A DNA stretch of 58,591 nucleotides from Brevipalpus yothersi (lineage: Eukaryota > Arthropoda > Arachnida > Trombidiformes > Tenuipalpidae): NCBI GenBank assembly GCA_003956705.1, contig QZCP01000287.1:1-58591 (forward strand), read 5' to 3'. Position numbers and translations under genes: made by a program. The notes beneath the pieces are model-generated. The model had not been told where the DNA came from. It saw nothing but the letters and a program-made list of their open reading frames with translations, and did no database searches. Below are positions 47,305 to 58,591 of the stretch, piece by piece (the first letter of the stretch is position 1; every line of letters begins with the position of its first letter).

Positions 47305-47426
47305 AAAAAGAAGGGCAACATTCGACGATGCTCATGATCATCATCACCGTAATTAGTTGTTGTGATGATGAAGTTAACAAAGATCAAGTGATGATAATGG
47401 TAAAAAGCAACTAGTTTTTTCATCCT

Positions 47427-47430
<4 letters not shown>

Positions 47431-47490
<60 letters not shown>
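47431..47490. repeat. (CT)n microsatellite
   Basis: About 60 bp of CT repeat, complementary to the GA tract 130 bp upstream. Confidence 0.95.
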
Positions 47491-47494
<4 letters not shown>

Positions 47495-48118
47495 ATCAGA
47501 CGATCTATCTTTCCATCTTTCTCTCAACTCTCAGGGGCCAGTCTCATGAGCGTTATTTCGGTGATATATGTACACACACATCCACACACACACACATATG
47601 GGCTTTGGATAGGAACCCCAAAAAAAGTTGAGGAGGCGGTATGGTGTTTTGCGAGTGGGAGGCCGACAAGAGAGAAGCCCAGAGAGTAGCCATGCAAGTT
47701 CTCTCTCTTTCTCTTTCTCTCTCTTTTTGAGTCCCATTCGCGGCAAGGCGTAAGACAAGTTTGTGTTTTGTGAGTGAAAGAAATGAAAGAAATTATATTG
47801 GGTTCACTATATTGGCCATCTCTTTCTTCTTCATCTTCTTCTTCTTCTTGTGTTCCTCTTTTTTTGACTTGTATATTTTTTTCGGTTTGTTTAATTTAAC
47901 ATTTTGGTGAGAGGAAGAGAGAGAGAGAAAGAAAATATATTCACTTATTTTGGAATCGAATTTTCCAAATCAGTTTCTCAAGTTGATGTTAAAAAAGATT
48001 CAGAGTATAACTTTACGTTATACTTGGATTTCTTGTGATTGATCATTTGATTGTGATACATAATCGTGTTTTTAGTGGCTAATCCGAATTGAGCTGAGAA
48101 TAGGAGGCTGTGGATCAG

Positions 48119-49805
48119 ATGGCACTTCTATGTCCAGTTCATAGATCCAAGGTGTGGAGATCCAAGAAAAAGAGTAAAGGTAAGTTTTCCATACTGTAAA
48201 TGACCAGATGATATTATTATTGTTTGTGAGCATCTTTGATCTTGGAGAGTCAATTAATTTCGATCGCTTGGAAGCGATAGAAAGTTTGATAAAGTTTTCC
48301 CTCCTTTAATTTGAACGGTCAATTTCTTGCGTCATGCTCAAAATTGTGATGCAAATTTCAATAACTTATTAATATATTATATTATCATGATCACTGGCCA
48401 ATGGTTTCAGATTCTGATAAAGTACCCATTGCACCAACCAATATTGGTAGGATTACTGGAAGTGCCAGCATTGAGACGCTAATACGAGTTGGATTAGAGA
48501 AAGAGAATGGTTTGGCACCTGATTCCAAGATGGTTGTACTTCATGATTTTACACCATGTGTTGATGATGAATTGGAAGTGAAAAGAGGTCAAATAGTGAA
48601 CATATTGTATCAAGAGAATGATTGGGTATACGTTATCGGTGATGATGGCCGGGAAGGCTTTATACCACATTCATATTGTACTTCATATTGTTCACCATTA
48701 GATAGTCAATTGGCAAATATTGCCTTAAACGTAAAACACAAAAAAGGAACAAATGATAGTGACATTTGTTTAGACAGTTCCAAAGATTCTGATCAAGATC
48801 AATTGAATTCCAGTGAAGCTGATGTAAGTGTGATCATCAAAATAGAGACACTGATTGTGTGTCTACTCCATTTACTATTATTAATTCATCTCTTAAAGTT
48901 GACATCTAATTTTTTTTCTCTCTCTCTCTTATATTCTTTCACCATCATTTCGATTTTCAGAGTCGATTCGCTAGCTCATCATCTGTCGAAGTGCATCCAT
49001 TCTTCAAAGTTCCATCAGGACATCATATTGTTCTGTTCACCTTTATTGCGCGCGATGAGAATGATGTGAGTGTTGAAAGAGGTGAATCTGTCACCGTTCT
49101 CAATCGAGAAGATCCAGATTGGTTTTGGGTTGTTAGATCAGATGGACAGGAAGGCTTTGTGCCATCAACTTTTGTTTGTCCCGTAGATATGGTCCAAGGT
49201 GGGTAAAATTAAATTAATTTGATTTTAATTTGATTTCTCTTTGTGATGTTTTTTTGTGTGTTATTGATGAGAAAAAAAATTTCTTCCTCTTCTTGTTTTT
49301 CCATTTTAGATCAGAGCTTCACTCATCCTCAGATAACTTCAACATCCATATCTGCTTCCAATATCAATGCATCATCTTCATGCAACTTTTTACTCAATAA
49401 TAATAATGATGATAATAATGATAATAATGATCGTGATGATCAAAATGATTGTTCCAATAGTGTTAATAAGTTAGAAAGTACTGGAATAGGTAATTTAGTC
49501 AGTGGCAATCATGGTCACACGAGTACACCTAATTTAACCGCTGCTGCTAGCCAAGAATCTGAGGTTCGATTTCATGGAACTGAATTAGTCATGTTATACG
49601 ATTATAAAGCTCAAGCTCCCGATGATCTCAATGTGTGTAGAGGCGATTTCATCTATGCAAACCTAAGCAATCAGGTGAGCACATGATGATAACTAATAAT
49701 GGCTAGAATTATCATCAAGATGAGGCTAATTATGAAAGCCATCATGAGACTATAAAAGAAAGAGAAAAAAATTTAAGTGAAATAGAGAGAGAAAGAAAGA
49801 AAGAN

Positions 49806-49851
<46 letters not shown>

Positions 49852-50097
49852 GGTAAATTATGAATTCACTGATCCTGGGATGGAAATGGCCTGGGATGAA
49901 GATGTGATATTCATGAGAAATGGAGGATAGAAGCGTACCAGGTTTGAAAAGAAGGATTCATCATGAAACCAGATTCGAAAGTGATAAAAGATGATAAAAA
50001 GAAAAATTCATGGGATTTTTTTTCTCATGCCTCTCTCTCAACATCTCTTCATGCTAATCCTTTTCTTTTTCTTTTTTTAAAACTTCCATCATCATCT

Positions 50098-50146
<49 letters not shown>

Positions 50147-50317
50147 GACGCCATCTCTTTAAAATTTTCTTTTCTCTCTTTTGCATTTTTTTATCTTTCT
50201 CTCTCTCGCTCTCTTCAGAATGTAGATGGTTGGCTGTGGGCCTTTGCACCTAAACATAACAAATATGGTTTCATACCCAAAGCGTACGCCCGACCGCCTG
50301 CAATGACATTTTTGTGA
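48119..50317 (+). CDS. Dlish: Dlish/Vamana-like adaptor with three SH3 domains
   Basis: Cortical adaptor that in Drosophila links Dachs to Fat/Hippo growth and polarity signalling. Five exons (48119-48179, 48411-48823, 48961-49198, 49310-49674, 50219-50317) join in phase, giving 391 aa. The N terminus MALLCPVHRSKVWRSKKK is short and basic with a Cys at position 5. A conserved GRITGSASIETLIRVGLEKE segment precedes SH3-1 (about 61-115, MVVLHDFTPCVDDELEVKRG). SH3-2 is at about 179-233 (IVLFTFIARDENDVSVERG; DPDWFWVVRSDGQEGFVPS). SH3-3 is at about 335-390 (LVMLYDYKAQAPDDLNVCRG; DGWLWAFAPKHNKYGFIP), split by the last intron. An Asn/Asp-rich loop (NNNNDDNNDNNDRDDQND) lies between SH3-2 and SH3-3. 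The match to Dlish is strong; no SH3 is broken. Confidence 0.92.
49790..49849. repeat. GA-rich microsatellite with an ambiguous base
   Basis: GA/GAAA tract in the last Dlish intron. It contains the only N noticed in the window (49805), which suggests an unresolved repeat length. Confidence 0.9.
50100..50143. repeat. (CT)n microsatellite
   Basis: About 42 bp of CT repeat in the last Dlish intron, upstream of the polypyrimidine tract of its acceptor. Confidence 0.95.
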
Positions 50318-51091
50318 TTTACTAATTGTTGGTCTTGGTAGAAGAAATGTGTTGCTGATGAGGAGGAATCGATTCAGTGTTTGCCGAGTTTCAAGCACGA
50401 AAATAATCGCTCAGAGAGAGAAAGATAATCGTTCAGAATGCTGAGCTTTGAGAGAGAGAAAATCCTTGTCTGATCATGTATGTATCAAGAGGAGAGAGGA
50501 AAATTGATGCTGTCGACACTATTTGATTTACTTTCTCTCTCTCTTGACCATTTTACCAAGCCGATTCGAGGTCGTACATTAAGGGCGGAACACGCTTGTC
50601 CAGTGTGTTGATGGAGTATGAAAAGAAGTATGATCAACGACTAAACGCCCATTGAATGCCAAAGATTATGATTTGATAACAAGTCACATCGATACAAGCC
50701 AGAGATTGAGTAAGGAGATGATGAAAAAAAATCAAATAATAATGATAATATATAGAAAAATGTGTGTATAAATATAGACAGAGTAAAGTTCTGATATTAA
50801 TATCAATATTTTCTTTTATTCACTTGTGGGTGAGTGGCATAAACACTCGGAACTTTCGAGATGTTCAACAAATTTCTGTTTTTTAAGCGATCTGCATTTG
50901 ATCGTTGATTAAACAATTTGGTTGATAATAAGAAGCTTGCATTTCGAAAGAGAGAGAGGTAAAGAGTGATAGATTGAAGAGAGGGAAAAGAAAGAGAGCA
51001 AAAAGAGTGATCAAAGCTTGTTAAATAGAAATAAAATATTTATATAATATAAAACAAGAACACAATTCACTGGCCTATTGATTAACCATTC
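50318..51091. other. Convergent 3' UTR region of Dlish and IFRD
   Basis: Plus-strand AATAAA at 51030-51035 and minus-strand AATAAA at 50815-50820 (TTTATT on the plus strand) lie past each other. If used, the two 3' UTRs overlap by about 215 nt. Confidence 0.45.
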
Positions 51092-52312
51092 TCAAGATAA
51101 TACGTCAGCTCTTTTATCTCGAAGTTTACCACGTGATCTTGCTCTTGCTTTAGAGGTTGCAGTATTTTCCATTTTTCGTTCACTTTTACGCACTTTTTGG
51201 ACGGGAATATCGATCGGTAGAGGAGGACCAAGATCAAAAATTTCTCTTAAAAGAAAATTTTGCGATAAATGTAAATTCATTCCGGAACCTAAAACTTGGC
51301 AAAATGCATCATATTGCATCCTTCGGCACCATGTATCGATGAACATTTTTTCACGGCCAAATCGTACGCTCATGGAAGAAATCTCATCATCCTCAATAAA
51401 TTTGAGAACATCACGAAAGCTTGATCGTTGCTTCCTACGATCTTTTTTGGCTCGAAACTTTTGGCTATCAGTGGCAAGAAGGCGAAGTTTATCGAACAAT
51501 ATTGTATCTTCAAACAAATCTTGTCTAAATTCTCGACATATTTCACACATAACCGCAATCGTTTCACCAGCAGCAATACGCAGCTCAACATCACTACTAT
51601 CCAAAAGTTGTATCAAATTGTGCAAATGCTTATCCGCCAAACTGACCACTCTACTGGATGTTTGTACGGTAAGCAAAAGGGCCCATGATTGAAGAGCAGC
51701 ACTGTGAAGAGCGGTTGCTTCGGGACCAAAATTTGGCGGTACTCCATTACCTTTATGGTATGAGCAGCTGAATATTGAGTGCAAACAGTCCATTATGTGG
51801 GTAACATTTTCCACCTCAACACCGGCAATAAATGAACACAATCCCAGAGCCAGAGCGAATCGAGATCGTACTGAACTGGACACCGATTTGTCCATCAGTA
51901 CGGTGATCATTTGTGATTCTAGGTCAGCAAATAGTGTATCAGTTTCCTCACTAGGACCAAGTGATATGCACACCAGTGCGGCGAGAAGTGCTGCGGAACC
52001 TTGCTCTTCACCTTTGCCCTTTTTGATACATCGTTCAAGTATTTCACTGATTGAACAACGCCTCTCGGTAATAAAATCGGCCACGTAACGAGATGAGAAT
52101 GCAGCACGAATTGATTCGAGTGCAGATACACGAGATTTAGCAGCTTTCAGGAAGGTAGAATCCATTGCCGCCATAAGTTTATCTTCGAATTCATCCTCAT
52201 TGATGGGCTCTTCAAATGGTGTGGCCACTTTATCATCAACATCATCAAAATGTGATGATGAACATGAATATAGTGAGGCACAATCATCACGAGAATCAGT
52301 ACTCGGAGCCAT
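51092..52312 (-). CDS. IFRD: Interferon-related developmental regulator (IFRD1/IFRD2 family)
   Basis: HEAT/armadillo-like protein; vertebrate members act as transcriptional co-regulators and IFRD2 binds translationally idle ribosomes. A single coding exon encodes 406 aa from the ATG at 52312 (MAPSTDSRDD), close to the family length of about 440-450. The acidic, Ser-rich N terminus is followed by the IFRD domain: KAAKSRVSALESIRAAFSSR, LERCIKKGKGEEQ, ALLAALVCISLG, SSSVRSRFALALGLCSFIAG and AALQSWALLLT. The C-terminal IFRD motif region follows (AKKDRRKQRSSFRDVLKFIE; FIDTWCRRMQYDAFCQVLGS) and then a basic tail (SKARARSRGKLRDKRADV). The lack of coding introns is unusual beside its neighbours. The antisense open frame at 51078-51692 is a shadow. 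Confidence 0.93.
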   Translation of the reverse strand: MAPSTDSRDDCASLYSCSSSHFDDVDDKVATPFEEPINEDEFEDKLMAAMDSTFLKAAKSRVSALESIRAAFSSRYVADFITERRCSISEILERCIKKGKGEEQGSAALLAALVCISLGPSEETDTLFADLESQMITVLMDKSVSSSVRSRFALALGLCSFIAGVEVENVTHIMDCLHSIFSCSYHKGNGVPPNFGPEATALHSAALQSWALLLTVQTSSRVVSLADKHLHNLIQLLDSSDVELRIAAGETIAVMCEICREFRQDLFEDTILFDKLRLLATDSQKFRAKKDRRKQRSSFRDVLKFIEDDEISSMSVRFGREKMFIDTWCRRMQYDAFCQVLGSGMNLHLSQNFLLREIFDLGPPLPIDIPVQKVRKSERKMENTATSKARARSRGKLRDKRADVLS

Positions 52313-54523
52313 AATCAATTAATATCAAATAGATGTAAACACATACACTCACACACAATGCACTGATTTAATCTTATTTTTTTTCTTTCCTTTCACTTAA
52401 CACAACAATATCTTGATGTGTGTATAAATGTCAAATGTTCACAAAACCAATCACATTCCATACAAATACAATTCAATACACATAATCACCGAAAGTAAAC
52501 AACAACAATCAATATCTAATGAAAATAATTCAACATTATTTAATTCAACACATTAATCACACTGATGATTACGTTCCAAAATGATCGAGAAGTATCTATC
52601 AAGTGATAATATATAAAAATGTTGGAAAAACCAACCAGAATCATGACAGCAGCAGCAGCAGCAATCAGGTTCAGTGTGAACCGAGAGAGCTCAGTATGAA
52701 GGCAGCCATGTTGCTCGTGTATGATGTGTATGAGTAATACATGCACACTTGAGAGTAGCTTTTTTGATAGCCGCCAGTAGCAGCTTTAGCATCGAAAAGC
52801 TGGTTGATGACTTTCTTTTTAACGGTATTTCGTCAAGCTGCCGAGGAATACATCATCATCATGTGTGTATTCTTTCGATTCGTCATCTCGTTCCGAGGAG
52901 CTGAAGAGAGAATTTTTTTATGATGATGATGACCATAAATTAGAGTTGTTTTGGAAAATTATGGAAACTAGAAACTGGAATTTTTCCGTAGCCTGGATTC
53001 AACAATCACCTTGTGGGAAAATTTTTTACATTCCATTAAGTTTTATAAAATACAGATGATGAGTTTATCATATGGCTGAAAAGATTGAAACAGTTGCCTC
53101 GGTGATTGGCCCACAGGAATGTTTCAATATTTGTGGTGAATGCTGCATTTATTGGAAAATATCAGAGACTTTCTGATTCTCTTCGGAGTAGGTAAGCTTC
53201 TCTGACTCATTTGCGAATTAGCCAATCACGGGGATCAAACGAGGATTATCAATTTGAAAAAAAATTTGCCAGATGAGTCATATTGAGCAGTGTATTGTGA
53301 ATGCAAGTGAGATTTTAAATTGGTTTCCGTGATGATTGAAATATTTCCTCGTGTATTTTTATGATAGTCTTGTGGAATTGAGTTTAGTAGATAACTTTCC
53401 ATATCGATATTGGGCAGAATAAAGTGAAATCGATACAAAATCTCATCTACAGTGGTATAGATAATTGAGAAGTTGATGATACATACTGGACTACAGTGTA
53501 AGTCGACCCCGATTTGCAGAAAGATCTACGAGCCACAACACATTGATAAAGATTAATCTACAGATAAAACAGTTTTTGACTTTTTTTCTCATTTGGAGTT
53601 GCTTCTCACAATAACATGAAAAAGACTGTCTTCTTCATGTTCGAAACTTCGAGCCCCAAGTTTTACCAGAAGTTATCGTCCAAAAATTTGTGATTATCAG
53701 CCCATAGCAAAGTGAAATCTCTTTCATGTTGATAATTTCAAGCATGATAAAGACTTCGGTTTCCATTGATTGGGAAGGGAGGAAATTTTCCATGATCCAC
53801 ATTAATCATCCATGTCTCTCGGAAATGGAGGAAATGAATTGCCATTGATTCTCCAAAATTGTATGGAAATGTATAATATTCCCAAAAACTCGAAAATAAT
53901 TTTCAATAGAAGAACAATTAGACAATCGTTTTTTTTGAAAATAATAATATCATTAATAGAAAGATGAATTTTTTCAAAACTTTTTGAAATAAAACGATGG
54001 CAGTCGGTATGAAAAATTGTTACTAAAAATAAAATGCTCAAAGCAAATCGTAAAAAATGTGTTTGTGTATAAAACAGAAATTATTTTTCATTCTAATCAA
54101 TCTTTCTTTGGGATTTATATTGGCCATGATTGAAATCATCTCTCTCCCTCTCCATCTTGAATCAGCCATGATGACAATGATGATGAATTGAAGGAAAAAG
54201 GATTTATCATTCATTCCCTGTAATTATTGAAAATTCATTATCGGATGTAATTGACGAGCAAAATTAGCTATGGAAGAAGAAAAGAAGGAAGAAAGATGAA
54301 AAATAGAAAACAGATCAAGGTCCAATTTTCAATAAAACTGTTCGATTAAAACAATTGAGAGAAAGAGAGAGAGACTCATTTGATATGAGAAGATCTACAA
54401 TTTCTATGGGATCTCCGAAATCATGGACCTAATTAAATCGAATAAATTGAATGAATGTGTAAAATGTGTGTGTGTAGGTGTGTGTGTTGATGATGAATTT
54501 TTTGAGAAAATTAAGTAATTAAA
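52313..54523. other. Intergenic region
   Basis: IFRD promoter side (a GCA repeat near 52648) and the 3' region of the next minus-strand gene. No supported gene lies between. Short frames have random composition. Confidence 0.4.
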
Positions 54524-57288
54524 TCAAGAAGAAGGAGAAGAAGAGGAAGAGGAAGTGATATCTGAAGTCAGAATAGACGGTGGGAGAGCATCAATTTCGG
54601 TGGATAATGTGGGTGGTGAAGATGCGGCAGCTAGGAGGCCATTATTTTTGGACATTAATGAGGAAGAGGAAGAGGATGACTTTTTTGTGTGTCCATCATT
54701 GAGTACATTAGATTTTTGTTTACTAGCGGATAGAACATTATAAATAGAGCTTCCCGAGAAATGATTAAAACCCTGGAAACCCAGTACACCGGGACTATCG
54801 GAACCGAAAAAATCATCCTCTAACGGTGCAAACATTCCCTTATCATCACCACTGTCATCCTCATCTTCATCATCATCCCGTTCATCTCCCTTATTACCGC
54901 GACCACGGCTGGCCGGATAATTGCGTTCAACTTCATCTTTCTGATATCGGCTACCACTCTTGGGATGTGCCAATCGGGTGGCTGTGGAACGAGTGTTGGA
55001 TGATGCTGGCAGTATACCACCGCGAATAACCTCAAAATTGCCACTACCCATTAGGCCAATATTGTCCTGACTTTCGGTGGAAAAATATTGATCCGGTCCA
55101 ACGGTGGCCAAGCGGCGGGATCCACGACGATTGGGACGAAAATGGATCCTCTCCATCAATGGTATGGTATAGCCTGCAAATGGATAGTAATTCTCTGCAG
55201 TCTCTGTATCGTTGATTTTTTTCATATCATCATCAACATCTTCATGTACCTCTCTTCGAGTCTCGCGACGAGATCGCTTCAAGTGGGCCAATCGATATTC
55301 GGGCTGCAAATCGGATCGCTTTATGGACATATATTGGCGATGTAATGGTAGTGATGATGAATGGAATGTGGAACCAATGCCGAGTTGATTTTGATGGCTA
55401 CCTATTTGAGGATAGTAAAATTGGGAAGATGTAGAAGGGGAGGAGGAGGAGGAGGAGGAGGAGATTGATGATGAAGGTGAAGATTGATATTGGGTAACAC
55501 CGTTCAAAGGTGACTGATAATTTGACGATGGATGATAGTTGAGGTGATTATGATGATGTTGTTGTTGTTGTTGCTGGTGTTGGTGGTGGGGGTGTTGATT
55601 ATTATGGAGAAGATAACGATTGGAGGAGGAATGATGGTTATAGTGACCTGATTTGAAATGCTCTTTTACCACGGTAGATCTCTTTTCAGCTTCAGCATTC
55701 GATTCGCTTGGTGTGGATGTTGATCCTGATGATCCACTGTTTTGATTGCGCATTCGAAATCGACGGAATAAATTGAGTGGATTCAAGCGACTGAGCAGCC
55801 GAGTTCGTGTCGCCGTATTACTGCTGCTTGGTGATGCATTAGAAGTGGATGATGTCGAACTTGATGAGCTTGCCGAAGCAACCGGTGAACTATTCATCAT
55901 TTGACCACCCATCATACCACCCAATTGACCGGTGCCAGTGGTACCGGTTGGTGAAAAGGCGGGAAACGGAAATTTAACACCTTGTGCCATACTTTGGGCC
56001 ATCAGTTGGGCCATTGCTTGTGCCTGGGGATTTTGTCCCATCATGCCCACTGGATTCATCATTGATGCTGACATGGATGGATTCATCATCGGTGGCGATG
56101 GATTGGTCATGGTCACATAGCCGGCCAACTTCATGCCCGGTGGTGGCTGTGATCCTGGTGCACCAACAATTGCACCCGCTGGAACACCGGAAGCACCGGT
56201 TGGACCACGTGGTAGGCTTGATAGTGCGTATGGACTGATCAGACTGGGCAGTGAGGATGCTGCGGACATTAGAGAGTGGCCGTTGAGAGATGAAAGTGAA
56301 CCGAGTGATGCGGATGCTGACAGTGCTCTCAGTGGTGATGAGGATGAAAATGAATGTGAATCAACCAGTGATGACATGGCGGCAGGTGTGAGAGAGAATG
56401 ATGGAGAAGATGCGGAAAATGGTAAAAATTCGGAATTACCCAAACTCTGGCTACCAGTGGATGAATGTGATGAACCAAAATCAGACATGGCCGCCAATTG
56501 TTGGCTCATCAATTCACTTTCCGATGCACTCGTTGTATCGGTTAAGCCGGATTCCAGTAAAGCATTGGCAGCCAATTCACTTTCTCGCTGTTTCAATAGA
56601 TGCTTTGCTACGGCAGGATCAAATATGTGTTGTTCTTCAACCACTCGATCAGCATACAGGGGCTTACGACGAACCATTGATGAGGAACCGGAAACAAGTC
56701 CACTTGTGGGATTCTCATCTGAACTGACCGCTGATTGGGAGGAACCGGAAGCTTCAGCGGCTGCCGCCGCTTTCAGATATCGTGTGAGTGCAGATTCGGT
56801 GGGTGACGATGAGCTGATCTGGGAATCACCCATTGATGGTGAACTTTCCATACCAGACAATTCTGATTGAGTTCGATGTGCTGAACTTTCTAGCAACGCT
56901 TTACGCTCATTTTCCATTGATCCAGCAAGTGCCAGATCGTACAAACGATTTGATGTTGCCTCACTTTGCATATCCGGTAAAACGAAGCCAGCACCATTGG
57001 CTGAATAATCTGGAGATCCGGTGAGAGACATTTCACGATGAGTAAAATAATCATTGGATGCTGTGGGACCAGTAAGCGAGTGTGTTCGAATATTGTTCAC
57101 ATTATAGCCGGGAAGATTGAAGCCCAATTTGTTTGAATACAGATTGGATTGAATTTGACTGGCCGCAAGTCCAAGATCAGAGCGGGAAGAGAAACGTCGA
57201 TCATTCAGGGAAAGTTTCTTCTTTCGGACTACTCCATCCATATTGTTGCCTGATCCAATGGACTGTAGTGATACTTTTGCCTTGTGGC
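54524..57288 (-). CDS. Large low-complexity protein, last coding exon (921 codons)
   Basis: The exon begins after the acceptor TCTTTCTAG at 57288 with an open frame (HKAKVSLQSIGSGNN) leading to an ATG at 57241. It either continues an upstream coding exon in phase 1 or starts translation at 57241 (905 aa). The N-terminal third is Ser-rich with recurrent acidic/Leu motifs (VVEEQHIFDPAVAKHLLKQR). The middle is Met/Pro/Gly/Ala-rich (GMMGQNPQAQAMAQLM). A basic patch (LLSRLNPLNLFRRFRMRNQN) and a His/Gln run (HPHHQHQQQQQQHHH) follow. A more folded-looking segment with dibasic processing-type sites (HLKRSRRETRREV; FRPNRRGSRRLATVG) comes next, then an acidic stretch (DERDDDEDEDDSGDD) and a Ser tail. 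No family is recognised. No upstream exon was found inside the window, so the gene may be 5'-truncated here. Confidence 0.7.
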
Positions 57289-57610
57289 CTAGAAAGAGTA
57301 GGAGAAGAAAATCAGAATGAGATCAAAAAAAGGAAGAATGTTGTTGGAAAGAATTTTGCTTTTCATATGATAATAAGCTCTCATGCAGGGAGTTAATACA
57401 GTAAACGGATTAAATATTTTCCTTGCTTTTCCCTATTTTTTTCGCTTCTTCTTCTTTGCCTTCCTTCCACATTTTGGTTCCATTAATCATATATTTTCTC
57501 AGTCTCATGAAGCGAATCAAACATCAGATGAAGAAGAAGATGAAAAAATATCTCCTGTATCGAAGTGTTACTGGATTGATCCAGTTGATCAATAGTAAGG
57601 ATAGATAGCA

Positions 57611-57635
57611 AGAGAGAGAGAGAGAGAGAGAGAGA
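57611..57635. repeat. (GA)n microsatellite
   Basis: About 25 bp of GA repeat. Confidence 0.9.
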
Positions 57636-58531
57636 TGAAAAACCACAGGTAATGGGTCTGTATCGTTCATTTGACGTTTCTCAATCTAGATCACTCATTC
57701 ACCAGCGATGATAATAGTATGATATTTGAGTGGAAAAAAAAAGTTTTTCAAGATCACGGAGTTATGGAGCTCATCTTAATAAGTGCTTCCTCATAACTGT
57801 TGCATGCCTATTAACCAAATGATTCGGAACTGAAGAAAAGGTACAAGAATGATGATCATCATCAACGTGATTCCCGAAAAGCTGTCATCCCAATCTTCAT
57901 GATCCTTTTTGCCAAAATAATATGATGAATGTTCGCTACACATACACACGAGATCACTATTTGGTACATAAATATATTTTCATTTGATTCGAAAGCTTCT
58001 GTCATCGTAAATGTGGCCACCATTCATCTATCCTAAAGATAGAGTGTATCTATCTTGTTGACGTCTGCGTCCGGAGGCACCGTTATACGAGTTAATTCAA
58101 TTTAGATGATCGACCTATCGACCTGATAAGAAGAGATTTACACAAATTAAAGGCTCATACATTGCTCCTCATCGTTACTACTATCACTACCATTACTACT
58201 TCTAATACACAGGTACTATAGACAGAGCATCCCTCTTTATGCCTCCTTCTTCTCCTCCCCCTCCTCCATCACTTGCATTGGCCCCTTCTTGCAGCATCCT
58301 CATCACATTTTTCCAAGATCATGATTCATCAACAGGTATCCTCTTTCTTGTATCCTTGGGAATGTTCACCGATTCTAGTGAACGTTATTTGATGATGATC
58401 AAATTTTTTTGTAGTACCAGTAGCTGTTATCATTCATATTGGAGTGAAAAAGTAGATTTCTGCATAATTTCAGAGCTTAATCAGTAAGCATGACTATCAA
58501 ATGATGATCTGAATTTAGAATCAGAACACAA

Positions 58532-58533
<2 letters not shown>

Positions 58534-58591
<58 letters not shown>
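58534..58591. repeat. (GA)n microsatellite running off the window end
   Basis: About 57 bp of GA repeat that continues to the last base, so its full length is unknown. Confidence 0.95.

Larger units (their letters stand above)
46180..48118. other. Intergenic region with GA and CT tracts
   Basis: A (GA)n tract at 47248-47300 and a (CT)n tract at 47431-47490 lie about 130 bp apart in opposite dinucleotide sense, so they could pair as a hairpin. The rest is AT-rich, with the Dlish-like promoter expected near 47.7-48.1 kb. Confidence 0.5.
57289..58591. other. Right-end region: intron or upstream DNA of the low-complexity gene
   Basis: Contains (GA)n tracts at 57611-57635 and from 58534 to the window end. 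No minus-strand coding exon could be recognised, so this is either a long intron or 5' flanking DNA. Confidence 0.45.

Noticed and set aside
47248..47490. Complementary GA and CT tracts considered as an inverted-repeat mobile element
   Set aside because: No target-site duplication or internal coding sequence; two independent microsatellites are a simpler explanation.
51078..51692. 204-codon plus-strand frame
   Set aside because: Antisense shadow of the well-supported IFRD coding exon.
56133..56870. 245-codon plus-strand frame
   Set aside because: Antisense of the low-complexity protein exon; acidic/Ser composition mirrors the opposite strand.

Overview
The window is nuclear DNA from an arthropod, most probably an acariform mite. 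It is AT-rich, with GT-AG introns that are often 50-120 nt and intergenic regions of roughly 1-4 kb. It carries animal-specific families (Orai, DRAM, SCAMP, TMEM134, IFRD, Dlish), very serine-rich secreted proteins and many long (GA/CT)n microsatellites. A mite is inferred from the bacterial-style UDP-glycosyltransferase and the cysteine-synthase-like gene, both of which recall spider-mite acquisitions. There are no bacterial operons, insertion sequences or CRISPR arrays. Exon structures below come from reading splice sites and phase by eye, without RNA evidence.

Layout. 1.0-2.1 kb: Orai calcium channel (+), with a possible N-terminal exon. 3.0-4.6 kb: five-exon reading of a DRAM-like autophagy membrane protein (-) that comes down to four splice-joined blocks. 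5.6-6.3 kb: unrecognised 193-aa protein (-). 7.0-8.0 kb: intronless cysteine-synthase / beta-cyanoalanine-synthase-like enzyme (-). 9.2-11.7 kb: two neighbouring secreted/membrane proteins with similar architecture (+). 12.5-14.5 kb: SCAMP in eight exons (-). 16.2-22.5 kb: soluble bacterial-type UGT (+), a 101-aa single-pass membrane protein (+) and an M14 carboxypeptidase (-). Relics of both the UGT and the carboxypeptidase lie between them. 23.6-28.1 kb: 1184-aa Ser-rich protein (-).

28-31 kb: mostly noncoding, then a small secreted protein (+). 31.6-33.3 kb: TMEM134-like protein (-). 34-36.3 kb: three diverged copies of a non-annotated repeat. 37.5-40.3 kb: MYORG-type glycoside hydrolase family 31 protein (+) whose two catalytic aspartates both appear to be lysine. 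42.0-46.2 kb: filzig/Stubble-like trypsin-type serine protease (+). 48.1-50.3 kb: Dlish-like three-SH3 adaptor (+). 51.1-52.3 kb: IFRD (-), convergent with Dlish. 54.5-57.3 kb: last exon of a large low-complexity protein (-) whose 5' part lies upstream.

The genes do not form one pathway. The main themes are detoxification/digestion (UGT, CAS-like enzyme, carboxypeptidase), membrane traffic and signalling (Orai, SCAMP, DRAM, TMEM134, Dlish), and secreted or cuticle-facing proteins. The strongest unusual signals are the GH31 pseudoenzyme, the likely horizontally acquired enzymes, the intron-retaining carboxypeptidase pseudogene and a recurrent GATCAGTT element just upstream of start codons.
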